NCBI RefSeq assembly: GCF_964204865.1
Contig: NC_135250.1
Span: forward strand, 27,333,395-27,397,394
Direction: 5' to 3'
Length of the DNA stretch: 64,000 bases
Source: Styela clava
Taxonomy: Eukaryota; Chordata; Ascidiacea; Stolidobranchia; Styelidae
Shown here: positions 1 to 14,805 of the stretch, one piece after another
How the letters are laid out: every line of letters starts with the position of its first letter
Numbering within the stretch: the first letter of the stretch is position 1
Position numbers and translations under genes: made by a program
Notes under the pieces: model-generated
Told to the model about the DNA's origin: nothing
Databases searched by the model: none
Seen by the model: only the letters and a program-made list of their open reading frames with translations

Positions 1-363
1 TTCAACTATTTTATGCAGTTTATAAAATGGCGCGACATAAGCGCGCTTATCAACCCTCTTGCTGTTGAAAAGCATGCAAAAATGCGCGAACATATTTAAG
101 AATAAAATAAATATGTAAAATGGCTGAGTTTCAAGTTATGTTAACAATGCAACAATTTGGTTTTTAGCAATAGAACTAAATTTATATTGTCTCATCAAGA
201 GTGAGAGACCAAAGAATTTTACATTATAAACATATTTGCCATTTGATAGTTCCACTTGCATGCCCACAATCGTCACATACATAATCATCCTCTTCGGTAT
301 TCGAAACCCCCTCAAAATGATAAGTTAGCGTTGAATGTATTTACTCAAGATTATAACTTTAAG
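1..363 (+). other. intron sequence upstream of first visible exon of copy A
   Basis: No exon of the lectin family could be found here. The sequence ends in an acceptor (AG at 362-363) directly before the first recognisable exon of copy A. By comparison with the complete copies B and E, the missing exons for the tail, membrane helix and N-terminal lectin half must lie before the window. Confidence 0.6.
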
Positions 364-3300
364 GCAAAGGACGTCATGATTTGGCATGTTCCAGTTGGAA
401 CACCATTGTCTGAGATGAAAGGAGAGGCAAAACTTCGCTACCGGACAACAAACCATTTTCTCGAAAACGCTAACGGAAATTTGATGACATTGTTTGGCCA
501 CAGCTGTCCTTTGGAATTAGAATCAAGTACGAATAGGTAGTTAATAAAATTTTCTACCGACATGGATACGGACTAGCTATAGAAAATAATTGCTTTCCAA
601 CTGTTTTATACGTACAGAAAAAATATATATTGTGTTTCGTTGTTTTTCGAGCAATTTCTGATTTTTGTCTGTTTTTCAAGTTTAATTAAGTACAGAGTAA
701 TCAAGACAGTTAACTTTCTGATTTTTTTTTTAGTTTATCAAGAACTTCACAAACTTCTCCCGCTTCAAAGGACCACGGAGGTAATGAAAACTCTCATGAG
801 CCTGCTGAAATCATATCAAGCATACCGGACTGGTACACTTACGAGTATCCTAGTGGAGTTACGGGTTCAATAAGTGACACCAAACTATACTATTCACAAG
901 GCAATCAGGTACATATCGTATACATGTCGATTGTTAGATAATAGGCGAGGTATTGAACTTATTGGATTAATCCTCGCGTCCAAGTAAACTTTTATTAATT
1001 GTAATGACACGAAAATGTTCCCATACTACAAAGAATCGGTGTGCTATGTCTTTCAGACAAATCAACATTTTTATCTCACTCAGAATTGAATTAAATTAGC
1101 GAAAGACTTAATTTTTTCTCTCTTTCATAGCAATTTCGACTGGAATGGCAATATTAAAAACAATGTAAAGGATGGGAATTGCGATTGATTCGTCATTGAA
1201 TAAACAATCGTTCGCTTCCTGTGTTTGCTTTGTTTTGCCATCGTTCTGACAATTCATCACGCTGTAGATAAATATTACCATGCGTACACTATTCTCTTTT
1301 GATGTTGCCTATATGTGGCAAATTAACTTTTGTTTAATAACGTAGGTATCATGCAGATGCTGTTACGTTTTGAAGCCATTAACAGATGAGATATATATCA
1401 TTTATTGCTCGTCACGATTAAACGCAAACAGAATCATATTCAAAGAATAGAACGATGCAATAAAAAAATTAATTTCAGGGATACTATTTGCTAAACACAA
1501 AATTCCATCTTTGCACAATGCATTTTTATTTTTTATTGGTTTCAAATATTTTTTGATTACTTTGTTTACGAACAGGTTAAATTCAGCAGCGACCAGAAAA
1601 GTACTGGATTTATGACATATGGCCAAAATTACAAGTACGTATGGTCAATGATATTATTCATTTGAATTTACCAGATTCCATCATTTCGTAAAAGCATTCC
1701 TAATCCACCGGTTCGCAACCAGTAAGCCATGGTCCACTGCTGGGCCACACAAACATTTTCGGGTGGGCCACAAAGATATTAAAAATTACAATAGTTATTT
1801 ATAAATTAGTTACAATTTGATTGTAGTAGCAATGAAAGAAAATATTTTTAGAACCACTGTCCTAATCAGTAGAACTGAGCGGTTGCCTATTCATTTTTCT
1901 CCTTTTTTTTATTAGTATTTTTTTCTCCAATTTCGTATCGCGTATTTAACCCTGCTAAAACGCTTAATTGCTGTTATTTTTTTGTGAAAATGAAATAAAC
2001 AATGGCCGAGCATCGAATCAGAATCTTCAAAACTTAGATGTGACCATAATTCGAGTGGGTATATGACGTTATGTACATATGCAGGCAAAAGTATGCATAT
2101 ACAACCAACTTATAGTTATTCGCATACAACCAAATATTCTATCGCCAACTCAGTATATGTCGGTAAAGTCCCCTTCTCGATATATCTTAACCAGGTTTGT
2201 TGTTTTTAAATCAGTAGTTGTTTTAAGTATTTTTACTTATTTAGTACATCTGTGAGGGCCAAAACAATGGTATCGATAAATTCCCCATTAATTTTGACAT
2301 TTTAACTTCATGGTCACCCTGTATATGTAGCCAATTGATTTTATCAGCATGTAATCATAAATGCATAACACAAAATCCAGATTAAACCATTCGTAGTGAA
2401 TGAATACAATACCCTTATCTGGGCTGTAATAATATTCCACAAACGACGATGATTGCAAAATTATTTCCTGTCTTATTACTCAAGTCATTCAAAATATATC
2501 CCCCTGGGATAAAATTTAAGTGGCTTAGACATAACAATTTCTGCAACAAACAACGTTAGATGTCGTTTTTTTTTATTATTTTGCGTTGTTTTAGGGTTTT
2601 CGTTTATTGTGGACGTACGCATTTGTATTCCTAAAAATTTTTGATTAATATTTTGATGATTTGAAACCAGTTATAAATAAAATATTTTGTTAACAGTTTG
2701 TCGGAAGCACATAGTATCGTTAACTCTGAAAAATCCCAACCTTTCATGATGGCAACTGCAATAGACAACTACGACGCTCAGAATAGCTTTTTCGAAACGA
2801 CTGTAAGTACAGTTTATTGTAGTTTATGTCGTATAAATTTGTTCATATTTCTCCACCATGTCCATCTAGCGGTCAGATTGTTATTCAATTCAAATTCTGT
2901 TTCTGACAGATAATTAATAACTAATAAATAATATCTGTCTCTAGTGAGATATGTTAATCGGCTTATTTGCCAAAGTCATCCGATTTGCCAAACTAACCTT
3001 CTACAACTTTATTATTACATATTTAAGCCTTGGATGTCGCTATTCGATAACTAGGTTTGGTTTTGCGCGGCTTCGAAATTTTTATATGACACAATTTTTA
3101 CTGGTTGGAAAGAATAGACTTGACTTGATAAATACAAACATTATTCTGTTTTTGGTCAGAATTAAAGACGTTGCCAAATGTAACCATTCGTCACTATATG
3201 TTCCTTTTAAGATTTATGCCAGTCCCAGCGATGGAGGTACAGACGGGTATCACATTAAAGACGCCAAGCTGATTGAGAACAACCTGTTTTTAGAAGATTT

Positions 3301-5750
3301 AGAACTGGAATATAGAGCTATTCAACGTTCCAGTTCTTCGTTCCCTACTATCTTCGAATTTCATTTTATCGTTCACAGTGAAAAGGTGAGCGTACATTAT
3401 AAGTTTGTCCTACCTAATATGTAATTGAATAATAACAAAAAAGTCTTTTTAGTTGTCTTATATCAAAGTAACCTATTATTAAATGTAAGATAAAAAAATA
3501 AGTGGATTTGACAGCCGTTTCATTTCGCGTGGAATAAAAATTACCTTCATGTTCTCAAAAACCTAAAAAGCGATTTAAAATTATTATTAGCTACTTTAAA
3601 CTACTTTGAGTACTCCCCACTTTTGAACTGTTGTGTTTCTTTATAGATTTGGAGATCCATTCCACCGTCCTCATTCAAGGTAGAATCGATGGATAATCAA
3701 GGATCAACATTACGTGTTTCAGGCAGTCCGGCTATTATCCTTATGGGATATATGCTTCTTACCAGGTAAAATGAAATATATGCCATAGTTAAGTATTTGC
3801 GCATTTTTTATCGTGATCCTTAATTTTTCGGGCCATATTCTGATGTGCTACCACGAAAAAAAATCTAGTTAGTGCGATACTCGTCAGACAAGTAACGTCC
3901 ATGATGGATATACTGTATAGCATTGGAGTGCAACATTTTTTTGTAGACGGGTCCTATAACCAACTTCTGACATCTAGCCGGGCCACACAAAAATTTAGAG
4001 GAATAGATGTATCGGCAAAACGAAAAAAGATTCAACGCTGTGACATGTTCAAAAAACATCATGAATTGTTATCAGGTCAACGACTTTTCAAACATTACCT
4101 GTCCGATTAGTGTTACATGCTTGATGGAAAAAATCTGAAAGCCCCACTAAACGGCTTGGCAGGCTTAAATGTTATAATTTCCAGATTACCTGACTGGCCG
4201 TTCAGTAAGTCTGAAGCAAACACCGTCGGCGACATCGTTTTGACAAGTCTCTCAAAGATACCAGACTTCTTCATAGGTACACTTTTCCATAGTAGTCAAT
4301 ATGAGACGCGGAAAAAATCCCTAAACAAATTAGAACACAATATCGGTATCTTAAACTCCAGATCTATAAAGAGGTAAAAGAACAGATATGCACATAACGT
4401 AGAAAAACTCAGAATATATTAAACGTAATTTACATGATATTGCAAAAGTCCATTTTTTTTTTAATTTCCATGCAACTGCTATCTGCGGCATGTATTTTTA
4501 TTTTAGAGTACTTTTCCAGCATTGATACTCCAAATGAAGTCTATCAATTCATTTGTTAAATTGTTGTTTTGATTTCAGAAAACACTAAAGAACAAGGACT
4601 TGTGGTTCCCATCACTTTCGACCACGGAAGCATCGAAACTGTATCAGATATGATTCCCCCGAAATTCCAATATTCCGTTGAACCTGGATTTATTCAGTTT
4701 CGTGCGTACAATTTGGCGGGATTTTCCAACGCTTTGTGCCCTGGAATAAGGTATTTAAGATGGAGTGATTTTGAAATAAAGTAGATTTATTTGTTTATCT
4801 CTTCGTAAAAAAGTTCGGCGGGTTTTTTATTGTCAATTTTGTAGCTGAGATTTAGATTTGAAATTGGCAACTGTGGACGATTTTAGCAAAAGTTTCAAGT
4901 CCCGAGGTATGAGTCGAAGTATTACTTTTCGATACTGAAAGTTATAATCGGATATAAACTTTCATGCACTCCGATACCCCTGATTAAGTATTTGTCGTTA
5001 CCTATCGCAATTACTGCAATTTATTTTTGAACGATATCATGGAAGGCTCATACTAAAATGCTTCCTAGGAATGATTTGCGGTACTTATCCAACGTTAACA
5101 CTAGGTTTAATATCAGAAATCCAATATAACTTTGCCTTATTGAATAATAAGTCAAATGCAGTAATTACTATTTATATTTGAAATGATGACTTGTCCATTC
5201 ATTGAATTTATTTGCCTTGTTTCAGAATGAGATCCTTCGATTCTGATTATATTTGTATCGGGGGAATGTCTGATGGCTTGGAACAATATGGAACTTGTGG
5301 GGACTTTGCTGGTGAGTTGGTTGGCAATGCCATCAATGCTTTATTTAACATATTTTTTTATTTTTAAACATTGAAAAATAACCTTCAATAATTTATATTG
5401 TCCTTCATGTTTTAATATTTATCTTCGTATCCTTCAAATAACTTTTTATATATAAAAAGTCTAAGTATACTCATCGAGTTTTTGAAAAAATAGCCTGAGT
5501 TATAATGACTGAAAATTTAAAACATTTTATTGCTTCAGCTTGTTATTCGCCGACCATAACTCAGAATACTCTAACAAAACAATCATCATTTATCAAGTAT
5601 CGATAATGTTACGAGACTTAATATTCATAGATTTGTTTTATTTTAGGATGGGCTGGAAAGCGAGACGACAATCTTCAAGAAGACAAACCGAGTGGACATG
5701 CTCACTCAAGTGCTGACATCTCTTTGGTTATTCTTATCTTTTATCGATGA
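364..5750 (+). CDS. intelectin-like lectin with split domain, copy A (5' partial)
   Basis: Ten exons are visible: 364-536, 734-908, 1576-1634, 2697-2802, 3212-3385, 3647-3765, 4185-4276, 4579-4750, 5226-5311, 5647-5750 (stop TGA). They total 1260 nt and stay in one frame, giving 419 residues. Exon 1 carries the intelectin stretch AKDVMIWHV...LRYRTTNHF. Exons 2-7 encode the inserted module seen in all copies. Exons 8-10 carry VVPITFDHG, NALCPGIR, CIGG...GTCGDFAG and the terminal LIFYR. The first donor is unsure: paralogues use the site equivalent to GTACGA at 527, but only the GTAG at 537 keeps frame with the exon at 734. The residue before CIGG is Ile, where human intelectin-1 has the calcium-binding His. 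No lesion is visible. A carbohydrate-binding role is inferred from the family; whether it is membrane-anchored cannot be seen because the 5' exons are missing. Confidence 0.82.
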
Positions 5751-5899
5751 GCTAGTTGGTGTTTTCCGGCGTTCGTTGTGGCCACATGTTTATTTTGAAG
5801 CAAAATGCTTATTTAAGGAATGACTATTTTTGTGGCTTTGTTCATCACAACTATTTCGAGATTGATTTCTGATTGTTTTAACATAAATATTATTCTTTT

Positions 5900-5905
5900 A
5901 ATAAA
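5900..5905 (+). terminator. candidate polyadenylation signal of copy A
   Basis: AATAAA lies about 150 bases after the stop codon of copy A. The spacing is reasonable, but the region is AT-rich, so chance occurrence is possible. Confidence 0.4.
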
Positions 5906-8376
5906 ACAAATAATTATTATGTTATTTAAAAATTATTCCTAAATTTCTGAATCACGAAAATATACAAATAGCTAGTAAAATTACGAAAACTAAATGATGC
6001 TTAAACCTTGAATGACAATTTTGAATTTTTTTATCGAATGGTAAAATTTTAATTGCTACATTTTTGTTCAAATCTTGCTGAATAGCTGAATCGATAAAAA
6101 ACAATGATGCACATATATTGGGATTTTTTTCTCATTTATTTATTATCATTTTGAGTTGACTCTATAATATACAATCAATGCATTCATCGGTTGTCATTTA
6201 ACTTTACTTAGTATTTTAGATCTTTGTAGGTAAAAATATTTGCGTATAGAAAGAATATTTTCAGAGAAATGCGTTTTGAACATATATTGCTGAATAGAAC
6301 TCTAGCACACGCTATTAAAAAGCCACGAGTAAAGCTTTAGGGCCCAATGATTGACAAAAAAAAAATAACCCATGTAAAATGGCCCCAGAGCGACCGGTTG
6401 GGTAGGTAGGGTCAAACTATTTGCACTCAGCATCAAATTTTTTACGTTTTGTTGCCATTTGTCTAAGTATAATCAATAATAGGCTCATTAAACGAGTGAT
6501 TGTGAATTATATCCTTGTTAGATCATATAATTTAGTGTCTCAAAACAAATCCTGTCACGTAAAGAATATAATCGTTAATGCAGCTGTTTTGGTCTGGATC
6601 GCTGACGTTAATATGCCCTAAAAGTTATGCAATGATCTTAACTTCAGTGTATAATGTATATACTTGAAAACACAACGTAATTCAGAAGTAATGAATTTTA
6701 TTTTACGTGAAAATATTTAAGAAGGAAATAATTTGCAAACGAATTCTTATGTTAAATTGATAAAAATGAAAAATAATAGTTTTGTCACTGCAAAATGAAA
6801 ATTAACAGGTTACACACAAAGAGTTTACTCAAATTTGCCTCTTTTTGGAATTAGGTAGCGTTTTTCAATTCCAACAATTTTCCAAATTAGTGAGTGTTGG
6901 AATTCTTAAAATAACCTATTTGATATTAATTTAATTTATTATATATTTATTTATCATTATCATAGATAGTATAGAAATTAAAGAATGATAATAGTATAGT
7001 ATATAATAAAACTAGTAAGTATTGGAAGATGGAGCTCAAACAATTATCACTATACAATATATTCACGAAGAAAATTTCGAAATGACAAAATCAAGGTACG
7101 GAGTTCAATTAATTTATAGCGTAAGCTCAATTTAATCAAATTTAGATCAAATTATTTAAAATCATAGAAATAATTCTACATATAAATTTAAAAGTTCGAC
7201 TCTTCGACGTGCAAATAAAAATCATGTAAATAAAACATAATTACTATTTGTGTTGAAAGTATGATGGTGTCATAACATCATCTTGTCATTGTGAAACCAT
7301 ATTTCCGAGAAAATTTACTAATCCTTTTATTTCAATCCTTTTAAAGAATTTCGAATAACCCACCTAGCCTTTTTGGTAATTTTATGATTTATAATTTACA
7401 AAATATTAAATATAAGGAAGCAAGAAACATTTAATAGTTTACAGGTGCTATAATAGAAATGCATTACTTCAATTTAGCAGTAGAACATGAGATTTAATAA
7501 ATTTAATGAAAGCTAAAATAGCATAATATCATTATATTCAATATCTCAAAAAATGCTCTCAGTAGTTAAATTTAAAAACAAGAAGTATGACTTATGGACT
7601 CTTCATTATTAATGAGATATATTTACTATTAAAGATAAATTTTTAATAACATTATTTTGTCATCGTTTAATCATATTGGTGATCAAATAATTTTTTCTAG
7701 TTTTTATTTATTATCAGATTTCGCATAAAGCTATTTTAAGTTCTCTTTCGCGTTTTGTCATTCAAATAATCAAAGTCAATTAAAGAAAAAAAAAACGTTT
7801 AAATAATAATAAAATAATATATTATTTTACACAATATTCTAGCAGCAGAAGTAGGGAAAATTTATGTCAATTTAGGAAATGAGATAAAGAAAACAAAAAA
7901 CGTTGAATAAATTACGTATAATATATTATTTTACACAATATTCTAGAAGCAGAAATAGGGAAAATTATGTCAATTTAGGATATGAGAATTTAGTTTTAAA
8001 TATCGGAATTTATAATAATATTACATAACTGTTACTCTACTTCTGGCCCACTCGGCGTAACTCAAAACTTCAAAGAAAAATACAGGAACAGGATACAGGA
8101 AAATACAAAATACAGGAACGACAATGCATTGTAAGTAAGATATATTCACTATTACCGATAAAGCTATGATGATGTCATAACATCGTGTGAGCAACGTATA
8201 TTTTTTTTCTATATTAATTTAAGAATTTCCCAAATAGCTGCTTTAAATTATTTTGTGATATTTTAATTTTAATAAGCAATGCAGATATAAGAAGGTAAAA
8301 AGAAATTCAATAAATGACGGGTGAATAATAATTTGCATAATATCACAAAGAGCATAAAAAATTGCACTTTGTCAAC
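5906..8376. other. intergenic region between the 3' ends of copies A and C
   Basis: Very AT-rich DNA separating the converging copies A (+) and C (-). No coding exon, RNA gene or lectin fragment was recognised. It holds an imperfect tandem duplication at 7816-7986. Confidence 0.6.
7816..7986. repeat. imperfect tandem duplication, period about 104 bases
   Basis: The segment at about 7816-7886 (ATATTATTTTACACAATATT, then CTAG, then AGCAGAA) recurs at about 7920-7986 with a few substitutions. It lies downstream of the 3' end of copy C. Confidence 0.7.
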
Positions 8377-9725
8377 TTAACGATAAAATATGAGAATGGT
8401 AGAAGAGATGTCTTTTTGGGAGTGAGCATTCCCACTTGCATATTCACGATTAACGACATCCTTGCTTTTACCGGCCCAACCTGATAAATGGAAGACATTT
8501 CTTTAATGCAACGGCAATGATAGTTATCAACACAAACACACACAGATCAATCCTTATATATAAAAAATGTTTAATATTTCCCAGTTGGAATTTATACTTC
8601 GAGATTTTTACCATCAATTGTGAACTAGCCTGTTTTTTGTTAACTTCTGTTGTATTTATTGAAGTTTTAAAGTTTTTATTTATACTTTTTGATACGTAGT
8701 AGCATACGAATAATTCATTCTGTAATTAGCCATAACACTCGTTGAGCGTTTGAATATCTATTTGAAATACAAAGATTTAAACACCTGCAAAATCCCCACA
8801 AGTTCCTTCATCTTCAATTTGTTCCGATATTCCACCAATGCAAACATATTCTGGCCAGAATGATTTCACTCTGAAAAAATAATTGATGGTAAATTTCAAT
8901 CTTTTAAAAAACTTCGATCAGTTTTTCAGTTCAATAAAACATCGCAAATTAATCAAAGTTGATTCGTTATTTCTAATAGATTGTCGTGAATTCTTTATCT
9001 ATATTCTATATATTACAACACTAAATTCCAAACATCTTTTTTTATACAAAATGCAATCGACGTATTAAAACAAAAATTTCAAAACATCATTTAAATTTGA
9101 CCTCGACTTTTGTATTTCTAATCACTTTTTTAATTGCAAATCTCAAATCTTTATTTTTTCGAATATTAAAACAAAAGTTATACTAGATTTCTTGACGTTT
9201 AAAGCAGTAAAAATATAAAACAAAAACTTCATGTTATATTAGGCCCATTAACCCTATTAATTCAAAGATACTCACTTGATGCCTGGGCACATTGCATTTG
9301 GATAACCAGTCAGATTGTACGCTTGAAACTCCAAATAACCAGCTTCAACTGTCGACCTGAAGTTTGTTGGAATAGTTTCTAGAATCGCATCGGTGCTTCC
9401 TTTGTCGAATGTTACCGGAGCATCAAGTCCTTGGACCTCAGGTTTTTCTGAAATAGCAACAACCTTTATTACAATTTTTGAACATTGTCGAGAGCTTGAA
9501 ATTTTGCATGAAAATACATTGCCTTTATTATGTCGTATTTGGGTTGAAACAGTGTCTAGAAAATTAGTCTATATTTGTTGAGAGCTGGACAACATCATTG
9601 CGAAATGGCAAATTTGTATTATCTATATATCCCTCGCCACTGACGTGTTGTTGAGACTTCATGAATAAATAGAAGCAAATGTTACCTTGAAAAAGATTAT
9701 GAATGGATGCAACAGCTTGAATAAT

Positions 9726-9728
9726 CTA
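9726..9728 (-). other. premature TAG in exon 12 of copy C
   Basis: The minus strand reads GCG GAT TAG ATT ATT. Copy B has GCG GAT AAT ATT ATT at the same codon. No other disabling change was found in copy C. Confidence 0.85.
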
Positions 9729-12700
9729 ATCCGCAACACAATCGGCTTGTGATACAGTTATTTTTCTTCCTTTAGTTCTGAAAAACAAATTCGGTTGGTC
9801 AAGAACACCCACAATAAAAACTTTGCTAATAATTAATTCTTAGAGTTAGCTATTCCTTTGATTATCGTTATCATAACCTTGGCAGAATACGACTTAAAAT
9901 CTTTAACAAAAATTTACATGATTGTAGCAAATTATCTATTTCTAATATTGTTTTTAATTTTTTCAGTTTTAAGGTTTAAAAATGTTTTAAAAGCATCATT
10001 AAAAAGTATTTTAGTTAAACTTAAAAACCTTGTAAGGAGCATGTATCCCATTACAATGTTGGATGGACTTCCGTAAACTTGAAATCGGTTATATCGATAT
10101 GTAGAACTCGATGTTGAAAAGTGATTAGTTCTTTCAAATGATGTCGGGAGCCTGGACATCCAATCCTAGAAATATATATATATATATATTTAAATAAATA
10201 TAAAGCTCCCATGCCCAGCAGACGTAATACTGCATTGAGATTCGAGAACTATAATAGTATCATGCCCTATTATAACTTTTTGTATTAAACAGTTTGAAAA
10301 CATAAAATTCAAACATTTACAACTTGAATTGATTGCGTGCAGTGATTACAACAAAGAAAATGAAAAGGCAAATTAAATACTTCAGGAAATATTCAAATCG
10401 TTCTGTCAACACCAGGGTGAAAGTATTATGAGTATTATTATTAGATTCAAGTAATATTTTAGTCGATTGCCAAATATAAATGCATGTAAGTTTAAACTCC
10501 TATTCGATATATAATTCGATATATAAAAATCATTAAAAATATATATTTGAATCAATACATTTAATATCCTATATTTATACATAAATATTATGAAGTAAAT
10601 AAATTAAGAAATAATTGGACACTTACTTTTTCGTTGCTTATTATAAAATAGAACCCGCAAACAGTGGCATAAGAAGGTTGGCTAAACTGCACAGCTTTGT
10701 ATTGCAATTTGTAATTCCCGTTTGTTCTGTTATTTTGCATCAGTTCGATAGTGTCACCTGCGTGGCGATGGTCGGTAACCTGAATGAACATAATCTACAT
10801 AAGATGAAGCTGAAGACCATTGCTGATGATAATAAATATAGCGTAGATAGGTAAATCATGTTTTCTTCAATCGAATAATTAATTTAATATTCTTTACTGC
10901 TGCCCAGCAGTAACAGGTTTCTGTCTCATTAAAATCCACAACATCATCAATATCACAGTTTATTAAACAAAACTTCATTCGGAATTTCGTATCTCAAGTA
11001 CGACGCGTTCCTGTATTTCTGCTTAGTGTGTCTATAGCAATCCGATTCAGAATTTTTTCTAAAGTTTGCATTTAAACTTACCCTAATGTAGAAGTATTGA
11101 CTGAAAGAATTTTCGTTTGATATTGCAGAAACCAATATGAAAGGCTGCGATACTTTCATGCGAACTATTGTATGTCCCCAAGACGTTCTAGAAATATCAA
11201 AGTTGCAAATGTTGCAAATAGGTGAGTAAAAAGTAATTAAATAAAAGTGTTTTTGCAAGTGTACTTTCTCACTCAAAACGTATAGAAACTCATTTAGAAT
11301 GTTAATTTTACAATAAAATATAGATATTTCAATTTAGCTATGTAAATCTACTAACTTATTCGTTATAACAAACCGATTTTGTGCCCCAAGTGTTCCAACT
11401 GCAGGACATATCTTGAGTAGTAAAAATTATTATTATCAGTCCACAAATGGTACGTTTTGATAAAATGTATTTTTGTTTCATGAAATCATGCCCTCCAGAA
11501 GTTATGGGCTTATTTTTTCAAATTTTCATTAATTCAAAATGATTTAAGCTCTACAATGCTATTGTTTTTATTCTATTGAGTTCCAAGTCGACGTTGCTAT
11601 TTTCATAAATGAGGCGTCACCATGTGGTATTGACGTGACGCCAGACTAGTCCAGCATCTCTGTTTAACTGTGATCTTACCGCTACAGGCGTAAATTAGTG
11701 CGGCGATGGGACTAATAAGCAGTTTTTAGTAAAAGCTCTTTATTCAGATAACGGGTCCATTAAAAGACGCATAGACTCCTCGCACTACTGTCAGTTTTTA
11801 TAGCAATATGGTTCTTGCTTAAAATAAAAATAGCCAAGGACATATCTCAGTTTTGTGATGAATAATTTGTTGAGGATAATTGTTAATATTAGGTTCAAAA
11901 TGCATATATTTTTCACACTGAAATATCATCAGCGATATGTTCAAAACATCTATACGTATATTACAAATTTACATACGGACGTTGAGGTTATAAATGATAG
12001 TCTTCAAAAAATTATTGAAAGCCGCAACTTTCGACGTTTTCACATTCATTTCCCTTTGAACCAGTCCTTAAATTTTAGACATTTCCGCTCGATCGGCAAA
12101 AATGCTCATGCATCTTCTAGTCACTCTAGTGGACGCAACATGCTCGCTTACAAGCCGTTCGGTAGTTCATAAGCACACAATCTATTGTTGACATAATTTT
12201 TCGGATATAGCAAAATTTGATATATATACAACTGCTCCGTAGAATTAGGAGAAAATTTGAAAACCCATGAAAATAAGAGCTTTAAAATAAACCGAAGTTT
12301 CAAAGTAAAATGCATATATGGAAATGAAATGTAAAACTCAAATCAAATGCATTACACTCACTCGTCATGATAATTTGTTTCGTAATTTAGATAGCCTTTA
12401 GTAGTTCTTGAATTACCAAATTGAATCTGCAATATACATAAAAAAATCTGATATTTTCAAAATTTTAACTCATTTTCGTAAAATATGCAAATATTTTTAG
12501 TGAACCCTAACACAATGCTGGTCAGCAAAGTTCAAAAATTTGGGAAAGCTTCAAACTGCTAGTAGCTTTCTCATGAGTTATCAAAAATTACTAAAAATGT
12601 TCATGAACAGTTCAAGTCGTAATACGAGCGTTCATCGGTGAATTGTCTTCTAAGAAAATTTAAATTCTAAGAAAAACTAGAGCTGCGTGCAGCTTTAACA

Positions 12701-14805
12701 GGCTTCCCGCGTAAAAAAAACTGAAGACGCGTTTTGCACACTGGAGCCTGAAAGCAGGGTCAGTCATGCATAAAATTTGCAATTTATGATGGGGGACTTA
12801 TTATCTGCATGTGATGTAAATTTCAAGTCTCTAAGTAGTGTCGTTCTCGAGAAGAAGATGAAAATGTAAAATCCTATATTGCTCACTGGAGCGTATCGCC
12901 GAGGTCACTCATGCGTATCCTTGACATATCGTATCCGGAACATGTCCATTAATCATTGGTATGAATTTCAACCAAATAGCATGTATCAATTTTGAGAAAT
13001 TGCAAAAAAAACTGAAAACGCGTTTTGCTCACTGGAGCGTGGTAGCGTGGTCAGTCATGCATAAAATTTGCAATTTATGATGAGAGACCTATTATCTGCA
13101 TGTGATGTAAATTTCAAGTCTCTAAGTAGTGTCGTTCTCGAGAAGAAGATAAAAATGTAAAATCCAATATTGCTCACTGGAGCGTATCGCCGAGGTCACT
13201 CTTGCGTATCCTTGACATATCGTATCCGGAACATGTCCATTAATCATTGTTATGAATTTCAACCCAATAGCATGTATCAATTTTGAGAAATCGCAAAAAA
13301 ACTGAAGACGCGTTTTGCTCACTGGAGCGTGAAAGCGTGTCAGTCATGCATAAAATTTGCATTTTATTGCTAGCTGAAAACTTCTGCACATTTGAGGTGA
13401 ATTTCAAGTTTGTAGGACCAATTTGAAAAAAAAATAATAAAAATAAATAAATAATAATAAATAAATAATAATAATAACTAGAGCTGCGTGCAGCTTTAAC
13501 AGGCTTCCCGCGTAAAAAAAACTGAAGACGCGTTTTGCTCACTGGAGCGTGAAAGCGTGGTCAGTCATGCATAAAATTTGCAATTTATGATGGGGGACTT
13601 ATTATCTGCATGTGATGTAAATTTCAAGTCTCTAAGTAGTGTCGTTCTCGAGGAGAAGATGAAAATGTAAAATCCTATATTGCTCACTGGAGCGTATCGC
13701 CGAGGTCACTCATGCGTATCCTTGACATATCGTATCCGGAACATGTCCATTAATCATTGTTATGAATTTCAACCCAATAGCATGTATCAATTTTGAGAAA
13801 TCGCAAAAAAACTTAAGACGCGTTTTGCTCACTGGAGCGTGAAAGCGTGGTCAGTCATGCATAAAATTTGCAATTTATGATGGGGGACTTATTATCCGCA
13901 TGTGATTCAAATTTCAAGTCTCTAAGTAGTGTCGTTCTCGAGAAGAAGATGAAAATGTAAAATCCTATATTGCTCACTGGAGCGTATCGCCGTGGTCACT
14001 CATGCGTATCCTTGACATATCGTATCCGGAACATGTTCAATAATCATTGTTATGAATTTCAACCCAATAGCATGTATCAATTTTGAGAAATCGCAAAAAA
14101 ACTGAAGACGCGTTTTGCTCACTGGAGCGTGAAAGCGTGGTCAGTCATGCATAAAATTTGCAATTTATTGCTAGCTGAGAACTTCTGCACATTTGAGGTG
14201 AATTTCAAGTTTGTAGGACCAATTTGAAAAAAAAAATAATAAAAATAAATAATAACTAGAGCTGCGTGCAGCTTTAACAGGCTTCCCACGTAAAAAAACT
14301 GAAGACGCGTTTTGCTCACTGGAGCGTGAAAACGTGGTCAGTCATGCATAAAATTTGCAATTTATGATGGGGGACTTATTATCTGCATGTGATGTAAATT
14401 TCAAGTCTCTAAGTAGTGTCGTTCTCGAGAAGAAGATGAAAATGTAAAATCCTATATTGCTCACTGGAGCGTATCGCCGAGGTCACTCATGCGTATCCTT
14501 GACATATTGTATCGGGAACATGTCCATTAATCATTGTTATGAATTTCAACCCAATAGCATGGATCAATTTTGAGAAATCGCAAAAAAACTGAAGACGCGT
14601 TTTGCTCACTGGAGCGTGAAAGCGTGGTCAGTCATGCATAAAATTTGCATTTTATTGCTAGCTGAGAACTGCTGCACATTTGAGGTGAATTTCAAGTTTG
14701 TAGGACCAATTTGGAAAAAAAATAATAAAAATAAATAATAATAATAAATAAATAATAATAATAATAAATAAATAATGATAATAATAAATAAATAATAATA
14801 ATAAT

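Noticed and set aside
3865..4110. Open frames on both strands in a copy A intron
   Set aside because: They have no similarity to the lectin exons, and the real exons on each side (3647-3765 and 4185-4276) join in frame across them. The GGGCCACAC motif there suggests repeat debris.
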